Shown: piece after piece, positions 38,842 to 47,146 of the stretch
Position numbering within the stretch: the first letter of the stretch is position 1
Layout: every line of letters starts with the position of its first letter
NCBI RefSeq assembly: GCF_002982315.1
Contig: NZ_MWZD01000013.1
Location: 124,001 to 188,000, forward strand
DNA: 64,000 nt
Direction of reading: 5' to 3'
Source of the DNA: Leucobacter massiliensis
Lineage (GTDB): Bacteria; Actinomycetota; Actinomycetes; Actinomycetales; Microbacteriaceae
The notes under the pieces: generated by a model
Seen by the model: only the letters and a program-made list of their open reading frames with translations
What the model was told of the DNA's origin: nothing
The model's database searches: none
Made by a program: the position numbers and the translations under genes

Positions 38842-39882
38842 CTACAGCGTTGCGACGTCGATCACGAAGCGGTACCGCACATCGGAGGCGACGACCCGCT
38901 CGTAGGCCTCGTTGATCTGCTCGGCTGCGATCAGCTCGACCTCCGGGGCGATCCCGTGCTCTGCGCAGAAGTCCAGCATCTCCTGGGTCTCGGGGATGCC
39001 GCCGATGCCGGAGCTCGCGAAGGACTTCCAGCGCGACAGCGAACCGGCCCGCACGCTGAGCGGCTCCGGCGGCATGCCGATGCTCACGAGGGTGCCGCCG
39101 AGCCCCAGCAGGGAGAGGTATGCGTCGAGGTCGAAGCCGGTGCTGATCGTGGAGAGCATGAAGTCGAAGTGGCCGCGGAAGCGCGTGAAGGTCTCGGGAT
39201 CGCTCGTCGCCGCGTACTCCTGCGCGCCGAATGCCAGCCCGTCCTCGCGCTTCGAGAGGGTGTGCGAGAGCACGGTGACCTCCGCGCCGAGCGCGGCCGC
39301 GAACTTCACGCCCATGTGCCCGAGCCCGCCCATGCCGACGACGGCGACCTTCGACCCGGGGCCGATCTTCCAGTGCCGCAGCGGTGAGTACGGCGTGATG
39401 CCGGCGCACAGCAGGGGCGCCGCCCGCTCGTACGGGATCGCCTCCGGCAGGCGCAGCACGAAGTGCTCGTCGACGACGATGTGCGTGGAGTAGCCGCCCT
39501 GCGTGATCGTGCCGTCGCGGTCCACCGAGGCGTAGGTGCCCACCCCGCCTCCCGTGCAGTACTGCTCGAGCCCTGCGCGGCACGGCTCGCACTCGCGGCA
39601 CGAGTTCACCAGGCAGCCGACGCCGACGCGATCCCCGACCCGGTGCCGCGTAACCTCGCTGCCCACCGCCTCGACCTCGCCGACGATCTCGTGGCCGACG
39701 ACCTGCGGGAAGGTGATCGGCCGCCACTCCTCGCGTACCGTGTGGATGTCTGAGTGGCAGATGCCGGCGTAGCGGATCTTGATGCGCACATCGCGGGGGC
39801 CGGGATCCCGGCGCTCGATGGTCATGGGGACGAGCGGATCGCTTGCGGAAACGGCGCCGAAGGCCGCGACGGTCATGGGCAT
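38842..39882 (-). CDS. NAD(P)-dependent zinc alcohol dehydrogenase (AdhC/cinnamyl-alcohol type)
   Basis: A 346-residue medium-chain dehydrogenase. Catalytic zinc ligands: Cys in [10 protein letters not shown] near residue 38 and GHEIVGEV near 63. Structural zinc cysteines lie in [15 protein letters not shown] near 95-110. The cofactor loop is GMGGLGHMG near 180. The set CGICHSD plus GHE and the AdhC-like layout suggest an NADP-dependent aldehyde reductase, but the physiological substrate is unknown. GGAGAAG precedes the ATG at 39882. A palindromic operator lies in its promoter (39932-39960). Confidence 0.82.
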   Translation of the reverse strand: MPMTVAAFGAVSASDPLVPMTIERRDPGPRDVRIKIRYAGICHSDIHTVREEWRPITFPQVVGHEIVGEVEAVGSEVTRHRVGDRVGVGCLVNSCRECEPCRAGLEQYCTGGGVGTYASVDRDGTITQGGYSTHIVVDEHFVLRLPEAIPYERAAPLLCAGITPYSPLRHWKIGPGSKVAVVGMGGLGHMGVKFAAALGAEVTVLSHTLSKREDGLAFGAQEYAATSDPETFTRFRGHFDFMLSTISTGFDLDAYLSLLGLGGTLVSIGMPPEPLSVRAGSLSRWKSFASSGIGGIPETQEMLDFCAEHGIAPEVELIAAEQINEAYERVVASDVRYRFVIDVATL

Positions 39883-40652
39883 GGGCTGCTTCTCCGGTGG
39901 TCTCGGGCGGGACGGTGGACCTGGCTGAACCACTCTACCCAGCCGTTGACGTTCGTCAACAGCCCCGGCTCGGATGCGACGCTGCGGGAGGACCGGGCGG
40001 GCGGCCTCTTCGGCGTGGGCGCGGCGCTACGGCGAGGGGCCCGAGCCGCTACGCGCCCGTCGAGGGCGAGGTTCAGCTCGACGACGTTGACACGGGCCTC
40101 GCCCCAGAGGCCGAGATCCGGCCCGCTCGTGCAGCGCTCGACGAGCCTCTCGACCTCGTCGAGCGACAGGCCGCGCGTCTCGGCGACGCGCGCCGCCTGG
40201 AGACGGGCGTATGCCGGGCTGATGTGCGGGTCGAGGCCAGACCCGGAGGCGGTGAGCGCGTCGGGCGGCACCGCCTCAGGAGCGACGCCGTTGAAGGCCG
40301 CCAGCTGCGTCCGGCGCTCCTCGATCTGCGCGGCGAGGGCGGCGCTCTCGGAGCCGAGGTTCGAGCCGAGCGAGGCGGCCGCGTCGTAGCCGGCGGCCGA
40401 GGGCCGCGGCTGGAAGTACTGCGGCAGCGGATCCCCGTCCGCGTCCGCGAAATCCTGCCCGATCAGCGACGACCCGCGCACCGCGCCCGCTTCGTCGCGC
40501 AGCAGCGAGCCGGTCGCCTGCTCCGGTAACGCGAACTGCCCGATCCCGAGCACTACCAGCGGGTAGGCGATCCCGAGCAGCACCGTGCAGATCAGCATGA
40601 TCCGCAGCCCGGACCAGGCCTCGGCGAGCAGCCGGCGCGTGAGTCGTCTCAT
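39873..40652 (-). CDS. kdpC: Potassium-transporting ATPase subunit C, with run-on C-terminus
   Basis: KdpC is the single-helix periplasmic subunit of the KdpFABC K+ pump. The N-terminal helix (about 17-38) and family segments [40 protein letters not shown] and [12 protein letters not shown] are all present, so residues 1-200 look normal. The frame then runs on for about 57 residues of unrelated Arg/Pro-rich sequence over the downstream promoter and into adh. Dropping one base from the GGG near 40056-40058 would give LALDGA and a stop at 40049, the expected end. I infer a one-base insertion, real or a sequencing error. Confidence 0.75.
   Translation of the reverse strand: MRRLTRRLLAEAWSGLRIMLICTVLLGIAYPLVVLGIGQFALPEQATGSLLRDEAGAVRGSSLIGQDFADADGDPLPQYFQPRPSAAGYDAAASLGSNLGSESAALAAQIEERRTQLAAFNGVAPEAVPPDALTASGSGLDPHISPAYARLQAARVAETRGLSLDEVERLVERCTSGPDLGLWGEARVNVVELNLALDGRVAARAPRRSAAPTPKRPPARSSRSVASEPGLLTNVNGWVEWFSQVHRPARDHRRSSPCP
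39932..39960 (-). promoter_or_regulatory. Promoter and palindromic operator of the alcohol dehydrogenase gene
   Basis: Minus-strand -35 TTGACG (39959-39954) and -10 TAGAGT (39937-39932) are 16 nt apart. The -35 is embedded in a palindrome, GTTGACG-TT-CGTCAAC (39945-39960, 7-bp arms), the form of a TetR- or MarR-type operator. No regulator gene is adjacent, so the binding protein is unknown. Confidence 0.6.
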
Positions 40653-40672
40653 GGTGTGCCTCAGAACCTTCC

Positions 40673-42769
40673 TCAGTATCCGGGGAGCAGGCTGACGAGC
40701 AGGTCGATGATCTTGATGCCGATGATGGGGACCACCAGCCCGCCCAGGCCGCAGTAGATCAGATTGCGGGTGAGCGCGGGGCCGGGCCGGCTGGTGCGGT
40801 AGGGCACGCCGATGAGGGCGAGTGGCACCAGGATCCCCATCACCACGGTGCTGAAGAGCACGGTCGAGAGGATCGCGGAGGCCGGCGAGTGCAGCCCGAG
40901 CACGTTGAGCGCGGCGAGCCCGGGGAAGGCGCCGACGAAGAGCGCCGGGAAGAGCGTCGCGTAGCGCACGAGGTCGTTGGCGAAATTGAAGGTCATGAGC
41001 GCGCCGCGGGTCGCCATCTGGCGGCGGCCGACCCGGATGATGTCGGCGAGGTGGGCGGGATCGTCGTCGAGGATCACGATGTTCGCGGCGGCCTTCGCCG
41101 CACCGGTCGCGGTGTTCATCGCGATCCCGATGTCGGCCTGCGCGAGCGCCGGCGCGTCGTTCAGGCCGTCGCCGCTCATCGCGACGAGGTGCCCGGCGCG
41201 CTGTTCGCGCCTGATGAGCGCGAGCTTGTCCTCCGGGCTCGCGTCGCCCAGGTACTCGTCGATGCCCGCCTCGCGGCTGATCGCCTCTGCCGTGAGGCGG
41301 TGGTCGCCCGTGACCATGAGGGTGCGCACCCCGAGACGGCGCAGCTCGGCGATCTTCTCGCGCACCGAGTCCTTGACCACGTCCTCCAGCTCGATCACCC
41401 CGAGCGCCCGTGCCTGGCCCGTCACCGGGCGCATGGCGACCACCATGGGCGTGCCGCCCGAGGCGGCGATCCCGCGGGTGAGGGTGCGCAGCTCCGCGGT
41501 GACCGCGGCGGAGGGCTGAGCGCCCTGCCGCTTCAGCCAGGCGGACACCGCCGAGGCGGCGCCCTTGCGCAGGCGGGTGCCGTCGGGCAGATCCACGCCC
41601 GAGAGCCGGGTCGCCGCGGAGAAGGGGATCGCGGTCGCGCCGAGGGCGCCGAGCTTCCCAGCGTGATCCGCCCCGGTCCCAGCGGGATCCACCCCGTTCG
41701 CAATGGAAGCCACGTCGTTCCCAGCGGGATCCGCCCCCGTCCCAGCGGGACCAGCTGCGCGCCAGGGAACCGCCGCGCCCTCTTCCGCCAGCAGCTGCGT
41801 CGCGAGCCGCAGAGTCGAGACGCCCTCGGGCGTGGGGTCCCCCGCTGAGGCGAGCGCGGCCGCGCGCGCGAGTTCGGCGCGGTCGTGCCCGGTGAGGGGC
41901 AGCAACGCCGTCGCGGTGCGCTGCCCGCGGGTGACGGTGCCGGTCTTGTCAATCAGCACGGTGGTGATCTCGCTCGCCGTCTCCAGGGACTTCGCCGAGG
42001 TGACGAGCACGCTCCGGCGCAGCAGCTGGTACATGCCCGCGATGCCCGTCACCGACATGAGGGCGGCGATCTCGGTCGGGATCAGGCACACCACCACGGC
42101 GATGAGCACCGGCACCGAGACCGCGGGGGCCACCGGCGAGGAAGCGGAGTTGAGGGTCACTGCGAGGAACACGAAGGCGAGCGTGAATGAGGCCAGCAGC
42201 GCGCTCAGCGCGACCTCCACCGAGGACTTCTGCCGGTGGGCGCGGCTGGCGAGATCGATGGTGCGCTCCAGGGCGCTCGCCTCCGGCGGCACGGTGACGC
42301 GCACGACGAGCCGGTCGGCGAGCACGCGGGTGCCGCCCGTCACGCACGACCGGTCGCCTCCGGCCTCGCGGATCGCCGGACCGGGTCGCCCCGTGAAGTC
42401 GGACTCGTCCACGGGGGCGGCGCCCCACACCACCTCGCCGTCGGCGGGGATCGTCTCGCCCGGCCCCACGACGACGACGACTCCCGGTCGCAGCGCCGCC
42501 GCGTCGACCGTCTCCGCAGCTGCGCGCTCGGCCCCCGGATCCCGGGTGGCCCGGTAGTCCGCGAGCCGCCGGGCCGGGGTCCGAGCCAGCGCCTCGCGCA
42601 GGTTCCGCGACTGCGCTCGCCCGCGCCCCTCCGCCACCGACTCCGCCACCGTCGCCGTATAGAGGCAGCCCCAGAAGCCGAGCGCGAGCGCCCAGGTGAA
42701 GCTCGGCGGCATCGCCGATCCGCCCGAGGGCGCCGCGCCCCCAGTGAAGCCCTCGACGACCGCGATCAC
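40673..42769 (-). pseudogene. kdpB: Potassium-transporting ATPase subunit B, N-terminally deleted
   Basis: A P-type ATPase of the Kdp type, open for 698 codons from a GTG at 42769. The phosphorylation motif is DKTGTVTRG, the hinge is SGDGLNDAPAL, and the C-terminal membrane part is well aligned to KdpB. Faults: about 45 N-terminal residues including the first RNPVMF segment are missing at a junction with kdpA; the actuator TGES loop reads TGRP; TM5 NDVAKY reads NDLVRY; and a heptapeptide repeat is inserted in the nucleotide-binding domain. It is probably not a working pump. Confidence 0.75.
41656..41760. repeat. 21-bp tandem repeat inside kdpB
   Basis: Five units with a 21-bp period begin at about 41656, 41677, 41698, 41719 and 41740. 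Four share the core TCCCAGCGGGATCC (with small changes); the middle one is degenerate. On the kdpB strand they encode heptapeptides such as AGTGADP/IANGVDP. The array lies in the nucleotide-binding domain, where KdpB normally has no such insert. Confidence 0.8.
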
Positions 42770-42770
42770 C

Positions 42771-43539
42771 GTGGATCACCTGGAGCATATTGGTCCACGG
42801 CGTCGGGTTCTCGAAGGGGTGCGCCGAGTTCGCGTTGAAGAAGCCACCGCTGTTCGTGCCGAGCATCTTGATCGCCTCCTCCGAGGCGAGCGGACCGCCC
42901 GGCAGCGACTGCACGCCCCCGGGCCACCGTCTCGACCGAGGTGAAACCCGAGAGGTTCTGGATCACGCCGCCCGCGCGCAGGATCACCGCGGCGAGCAGC
43001 GAGAGCGGCAGCAGCACGCGCACGTTCGCGCGCACCAGGTCGACCCAGAAGTTGCCGAGCCCGCCGGTGCCGCGGCGCGCGGCGAAACCGCGCACGAGCG
43101 CCACGGCCACCGCCATGCTCACCGCCGCGGACACGAAGTTCTGCACGGTGAGCCCCACGGCCTGGGCGGTGTAGCCGACGGTCTGCTCCGGCGAGTACGA
43201 CTGCCAGTTCGTGTTGCCCACGAAGGAGGCCGCCGTGTTGAAGGCGAGATCCGCGCTCATGGCGGGCAGCCCGAGCGAATACGGCAGCCAGGGCTGGAGC
43301 ATCAGGATCGCGACGAGCAGCACGATCCCCACCGCGGAGAAGGCCAGCACCGCGATCAGGTAGCCCCGCCAGGTGTGCGGCCGCTCGGGACGGATGCCCG
43401 CGAGCCGGTAGCACCAGCGCTCCACGCGCCAGTGGCGCTCGGAGGTGAACACCCACGCCAGGTAGTCGCCGAGCGGCCGGTACGCGACGGCGAGCACCAG
43501 CGCGACGGTGGCGAGCGCGACGAAGGCGGACCCCCACAC
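42771..43539 (-). pseudogene. kdpA: Potassium-transporting ATPase subunit A, frameshifted and C-terminally deleted
   Basis: The first half of the K+-selective channel subunit. From the GTG at 43539, YRPLGDYLAWVFTSERHW and the first selectivity loop NTNWQSYSPEQT are intact. At a C5 run (42916-42920) the frame shifts by one base; after it, [20 protein letters not shown] and [18 protein letters not shown] continue in another frame. At about residue 255 of the usual about 555 the sequence jumps into kdpB at a repeated GGTGATC (42764-42770 and 42774-42780), so pore loops three and four are gone. Confidence 0.8.
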
Positions 43540-43541
43540 GG

Positions 43542-43631
43542 TCAGAACCAGTCCGGCCTCACGAGGGCGTACGCGAGGTACGCGAGCGCGGCGAGGCCGA
43601 GCAGTAGCGAGAGGGGCTCCAGCACGCCCAT
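43542..43631 (-). CDS. kdpF: Potassium-transporting ATPase small subunit KdpF
   Basis: A 29-residue single-helix membrane peptide, GVLEPLSLLLGLAALAYLAY then ALVRPDWF. The -RPDWF/-RPERF ending is typical of KdpF, which stabilises the KdpABC complex. It starts at the ATG at 43631 and ends 2 nt before the kdpA GTG. Being too small for most gene finders, it is easily missed. It is the only Kdp gene here without visible damage. Confidence 0.8.
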   Translation of the reverse strand: MGVLEPLSLLLGLAALAYLAYALVRPDWF

Positions 43632-43732
43632 GATGCACTCCTCCGGTACAAAGCGACGACACAGAGGACTATACGCCCGCCGGAGGGCGAGGATCGGACG
43701 GATTCGCGCAGGGCGCCTTCCCCGTGCCCAGC

Positions 43733-44140
43733 TCACTCCGGTGCGGGGGCTCCTGCGGCTCGCGCGGCGAGCGCTGCTTCGATCATGGCGACGGTGCCCT
43801 CCGGATCCTTGGCCTCGATGTAGAGCCGCCGGAACTCGCCCCAGTCTGCCGAGATGACGATCGCCTTCGCGGGGTCGGCGACGTCCCAGAAGACCCGGTC
43901 CCCGTCCTGGGTGAAGGTGCCGCCGAGGTACCTGCCGTACCAGTCGGAGCCGATCACCTTCCGCCCGGGCCACTCCGCCACTGCCGAGAAGCCGGTGAAG
44001 CGCGTGGAGAGCCCGGGGTCGGCGGTCGCACCGCGCACGTGGGCGAGCGGGATCCGCAATTCGCTCTTCAGCGACCACAGGCGGCGCATCCCCTGGATCG
44101 TCAAGACCAGCTCCTCGCCCTCGATCGTCACCTCTGCCAT
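43733..44140 (-). CDS. Hypothetical protein, PH-like fold suspected
   Basis: A 135-residue soluble protein, mostly beta-strand followed by a C-terminal helix (GTVAMIEAALAARAA). It opens VTIEGEELVLTIQGMRRLWSLKSE, then FWDVADPAKAIVISAD. The pattern resembles bacterial PH-like domain proteins, but the function is unknown. It starts 15 nt after the TetR-type regulator and is probably co-transcribed with it, so it may be part of that regulator's response. Confidence 0.6.
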   Translation of the reverse strand: MAEVTIEGEELVLTIQGMRRLWSLKSELRIPLAHVRGATADPGLSTRFTGFSAVAEWPGRKVIGSDWYGRYLGGTFTQDGDRVFWDVADPAKAIVISADWGEFRRLYIEAKDPEGTVAMIEAALAARAAGAPAPE

Positions 44141-44155
44141 GATCGGCTCCTTCCG

Positions 44156-44557
44156 TCAGGGGGCGCCCGCCGTCGCGGTTCGCCCGGGGAGGCCTGCCCG
44201 GTCGAGCAGGCGCGCGTAGAGCAGCTCCCCGGGCTGCGCGCCGGCCTCGCCGAGCGCGCGCAGCGCGCTGCGCACGGTCTCGGAGACGGCCGGGTCGTGG
44301 GCGGCGCGCTCCCGCAGCGCGACGACGATGAGGTCGAGCACCAGCGGCGCCGATCCGGGCGAGGCGGCGACCGCCTGTCGCAGCGCCTCCCGGAACAGTC
44401 CGGCCTTGCTGCCGAATGCCCCGTACAGGCTCCCGCGCAGCAGCCCGGTGGCGTCGACGAGGTGGCTGATCGAGGCGCCGGCGTAGCCGCGCTCGGCGAA
44501 GGTGCGCGCGGTGTGCGCGAGCACCTCCGCGCGGTCGAATCTCGGCGTGCCCACCAT
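44156..44557 (-). CDS. TetR/AcrR family regulator, unusually short
   Basis: A 133-residue protein. The N-terminal TetR helix-turn-helix is clear (FDRAEVLAHTARTFAERGYAG...GSLYGAFGSKAGLFREAL, residues about 7-55). Only about 75 residues of ligand-binding region follow, against about 140 usually, so the C-terminal domain is truncated or internally deleted. A TTGA-N8-TCAA palindrome (44578-44593) just upstream may be its operator. It lies between the FUSC gene and the PH-like gene on the same strand. Confidence 0.7.
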   Translation of the reverse strand: MVGTPRFDRAEVLAHTARTFAERGYAGASISHLVDATGLLRGSLYGAFGSKAGLFREALRQAVAASPGSAPLVLDLIVVALRERAAHDPAVSETVRSALRALGEAGAQPGELLYARLLDRAGLPGRTATAGAP

Positions 44558-44566
44558 GCGAGCAGG

Positions 44567-45655
44567 TTACCTCGTTCTTGAATGAACGGTCAATGATGGA
44601 GTTCGGCGCGGGGCGGAAGCGAGCGCGAGCGCGAGGGCGACGAGGATCGCGGTCGCGGCACCGATGAGTGTCTCGGCGAGCCGGTCGAGGATGAGCTCCC
44701 CGGCCGGGAGACCGGGGGCGTTCAGCCGCCCCATCAGGACCACGAGCGGCGTGATCGGGACCAGCGCCAGCGCGTAGTTGCGGGTCACGACCAGCTCGAT
44801 CGCGCCGGTGAGGAGGATGATCAGCAGCACGGTGCCGAGCTCCCCCGGGCGGACCGCGAGGACGAGGATCGCGAGCGGGATGCCGGCGAGCGTGCCGAGG
44901 GTGCGGTGCGTCGCGCGCAGCACCCGGTTGAAGGCGTTCGGTGCGGCGAGGCCGGCGACCGCCGCCACCATCGCCCACCCCACATGCCCGATCCCGAGCA
45001 GTGTCGGCACCGCCCCGGCGATCGCCGTCGCGACCGCGTACATGCCGGCGTCGGCCCACAGCGAGCCGGGAGGCCGCCGGGCCGGCGGGGCGGGGCGCTC
45101 CGGCTCCATCACACCGCGGGCGCGCGCCACCCGCCGGCCCAGCGCCCAGACGCCCCCGAGCACCATCGCCCACGCGGCCGACGCTGCCGCGACCAGCGCC
45201 CCGGCAGTCAGGCCCTCGGCCGTGACCGGTGCCGACGCGAGCGAGACGAACGCGAACAGCTGGAACATGGGGCCGACCGGCGTCCACCCGGTCAGATCCC
45301 CGACGAGAGACGCGACGGCGACGAGCAGCACCGCCGCGCCGACCGCGACCCATGGGCCGCCCCCGAGCACCGGCACCAGGGCACCGAGCAGCACCGACAG
45401 CAGCTGCGCGAGCGCGACGACCCCCTGCACGCGGAGGCGGTGGCGATGCCCGTAGCGGCGGCCGAACACCGTGGCGAACGCCGGGAACACCGCGAAGGGC
45501 GCCAGTTCGAGGCGCCCGATCCCCCACAGCAGCATCAGCGGCGCCCCGACCGACAGCAGCGCCCGCAGCGCGACCCAGTGCTCGCCCTGCCCGGGTGCGA
45601 GTCGGAGCAGGTGCCGCGGCCGCGGCGCGATGATGGAGGGCGAGGTGTCGGTCAC
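44567..45655 (-). CDS. FUSC family integral membrane protein
   Basis: A 362-residue protein with about ten hydrophobic helices in two sets separated by a cytoplasmic, Arg/Pro-rich stretch (around residues 175-195). This is the layout of FUSC/aromatic-acid-exporter-like proteins, often linked to efflux of organic acids or drugs; substrate unknown. The GTG at 45655 (TDTSPSIIAPRPRHLL) has GGAG 8 nt upstream. An open extension of 47 codons upstream is poor coding sequence. Downstream lies a TetR-type regulator on the same strand. Confidence 0.7.
   Translation of the reverse strand: MTDTSPSIIAPRPRHLLRLAPGQGEHWVALRALLSVGAPLMLLWGIGRLELAPFAVFPAFATVFGRRYGHRHRLRVQGVVALAQLLSVLLGALVPVLGGGPWVAVGAAVLLVAVASLVGDLTGWTPVGPMFQLFAFVSLASAPVTAEGLTAGALVAAASAAWAMVLGGVWALGRRVARARGVMEPERPAPPARRPPGSLWADAGMYAVATAIAGAVPTLLGIGHVGWAMVAAVAGLAAPNAFNRVLRATHRTLGTLAGIPLAILVLAVRPGELGTVLLIILLTGAIELVVTRNYALALVPITPLVVLMGRLNAPGLPAGELILDRLAETLIGAATAILVALALALASAPRRTPSLTVHSRTR
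44578..44593. promoter_or_regulatory. TetR-type operator candidate
   Basis: TTGAATGAACGGTCAA has matching outer arms (TTGA/TCAA) 20 nt upstream of the TetR start codon. It overlaps the last codons of the upstream FUSC gene. Confidence 0.35.
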
Positions 45656-45704
45656 CGGACCATTCTCCTGCCCCTCGCCCCCCGCGCCCCGCAGCCGCCC
45701 CGCC

Positions 45705-46028
45705 TCAGGCGAATCCGAGGAAGTCACGCAGCCACAGCTCGATCTCTCGCATGGTGCGGCCGTCGACCACCCCGGCCCGTTCGCCCAGGCGCTCACGGGT
45801 GACGGTGCGCGGCTGCTCGGTCATGGCGTAGCTCGGCCGGGGCGGCAGCAGGCTCTGCCCGCGTAGGAGCACGTGAATCGGCCAGCCGCGATCCGTCGTG
45901 GTCACCGGGAGGACGATCGGGAGCATGTCGGCCTGCTGCAGATTAGATGAGGCCGTCAGCCCCACGTCGCGGGCTTCGCGATTGATTCGATCCCGAAGCT
46001 CGGAAGACACCTTGATCGTCGTCGCCAT
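45705..46028 (-). pseudogene. Chimera of an RHH antitoxin N-terminus and a MazF/PemK toxin C-terminus
   Basis: A 107-residue open frame. Residues 1-27 (MATTIKVSSELRDRINREAR...) are the opening of a ribbon-helix-helix antitoxin. From about residue 36 the sequence is the second half of a MazF-like toxin: LPIVLPVTTTDRGWPIHV, RPSYAMTEQPRTVTRERLG and EIELWLRDFLG. The toxin's N-terminus, with the RGEVWWV-type strand and its catalytic Arg, and the antitoxin's toxin-binding tail are both missing. An in-frame deletion across a mazEF-type operon explains this. A perfect operator palindrome remains upstream. Confidence 0.65.
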
Positions 46029-46034
46029 GATGCA

Positions 46035-46054
46035 CGTATACCCCGCGGTATACG
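46035..46054. promoter_or_regulatory. Operator palindrome of the toxin-antitoxin remnant
   Basis: CGTATACC (46035-46042) and GGTATACG (46047-46054) form a perfect 8-bp inverted repeat with a 4-nt centre, 7 nt upstream of the ATG at 46028. RHH antitoxins typically bind such sites. The right part includes a TATAC -10-like hexamer close to the start codon. Confidence 0.65.
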
Positions 46055-46381
46055 TTGACTGTGCCCGGTATATCGGCACGCCGACTGCGGAACCGTCTCT
46101 CGGGTGCCCCACCGGCCTGCTGCTCATCCCCAGGGCGTCGGCACTCTGCTCAGCCGGGGTGGTGCTCGGCCGCTTCATCGACCGGGTCGGCCCGCGGTGG
46201 ATCGCCCTCGCGGCTGTTGCCCGCCGCGGCCCCTGAGCCCCGGTGCCGGCCGTGCAAGAGCCCGGCACACACGCCCCCGCACGCGGGAGGGGCGTAGGAT
46301 CCGAGTGAGATCCCATCGCGACAGCGCGCGCCCCGGCAGAGGCGGCCCGCACTCCGCACCCGCGAGTGAAAGGAGCACCCC
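46055..46381. other. Intergenic region without a recognisable gene
   Basis: About 330 bp between the TA remnant and the DUF981 gene. Open frames here lack ribosome-binding sites and family resemblance. An AAGGAG ribosome-binding site for the next gene lies at its right end. I see no RNA gene or terminator. Confidence 0.4.
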
Positions 46382-47113
46382 ATGCACCCCACCATCGCTG
46401 CGGCGGAGGGCCTGGTCATCGACTGGACCCAGATGCCCACCTACAACACCATCATGTCCGTCGCCGCCGGCGCCGGCCTGCTCACCGTCGTGTGGCTCGC
46501 CCGCGCCCTGCAGCTCGGCAAGCCCGCGCGCCTGGAAGGCTACGCCGTGGCCTTCGGCGTGCTCGGAACGATCCTCACGCTCACGGGCGCGCACATGACC
46601 CTCACCTGGCCGCTCGCGAAGTACTTCCCCTTCGACAACATCATCTTCGGGGAGCCGAGCCTCGGCTTCGGCGTGCTGCTGCTCGGCAGCGCCGTGCTGC
46701 TGTGGCGGCGCCGGGAGCTGCCGGAGACGGAAGACCGGGCGCGCGAGCTCGCGGCCGTGATCGCACCGCTCAACATCATCATCGTCGGGCTCGGGCTCGC
46801 CCTGGGCGCGATCGCCTTCGCGGGACTCATCTTCCAGCTCTTCGCCGCGCCGCCGGAGGAGCCGATCAGCGGCGCCTTCGCGCAGTGGCCCTGGGTGGAG
46901 GCCACCTTCATGTCGGGCATGTTCGGCGTGACCGGGATCGGGGCCGTCCTCTTCCCGCTCGCATTGCGCGGCTACCGTGCGGGGGCGCCGCGGACCGCGT
47001 GGCAGTGGATCGTGGGGATCTGCATCGGGCTGCCCGGACTCGGCTTCTTCCTCTTCGGGGCGCTGAACTTCTTCACTCACGTCGGGCTCATCATCAACAC
47101 CATGGGGAGCTGA
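46382..47113 (+). CDS. DUF981 family membrane protein
   Basis: A 243-residue protein with about seven transmembrane helices, matching DUF981: an N-terminal IDWTQMPTYNTIMSVAAGAG, then YAVAFGVLGTILTLTGAHMTLTWPL with the conserved His, and WVEATFMSGMFGVTGIGAVLFP in the second half. Function is unknown; its His-bearing helices resemble small membrane oxidoreductases, which is speculation. AAGGAGC lies 7 nt before the ATG. It stands alone. Confidence 0.75.
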   Translation: MHPTIAAAEGLVIDWTQMPTYNTIMSVAAGAGLLTVVWLARALQLGKPARLEGYAVAFGVLGTILTLTGAHMTLTWPLAKYFPFDNIIFGEPSLGFGVLLLGSAVLLWRRRELPETEDRARELAAVIAPLNIIIVGLGLALGAIAFAGLIFQLFAAPPEEPISGAFAQWPWVEATFMSGMFGVTGIGAVLFPLALRGYRAGAPRTAWQWIVGICIGLPGLGFFLFGALNFFTHVGLIINTMGS

Positions 47114-47146
47114 CACCGCGACGGTCACCCGCGGCGGCGCGGGCGC

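Noticed and set aside
41656..41760. Regularly spaced repeats that could suggest a CRISPR array
   Set aside because: The period is 21 bp without unique spacers, the array is in frame inside kdpB, and there are no cas genes.
45656..45796. 47-codon N-terminal extension of the FUSC protein
   Set aside because: Ser/Cys/Gly-rich, lacks hydrophobic pattern, and a GTG with a good ribosome-binding site follows at 45655.
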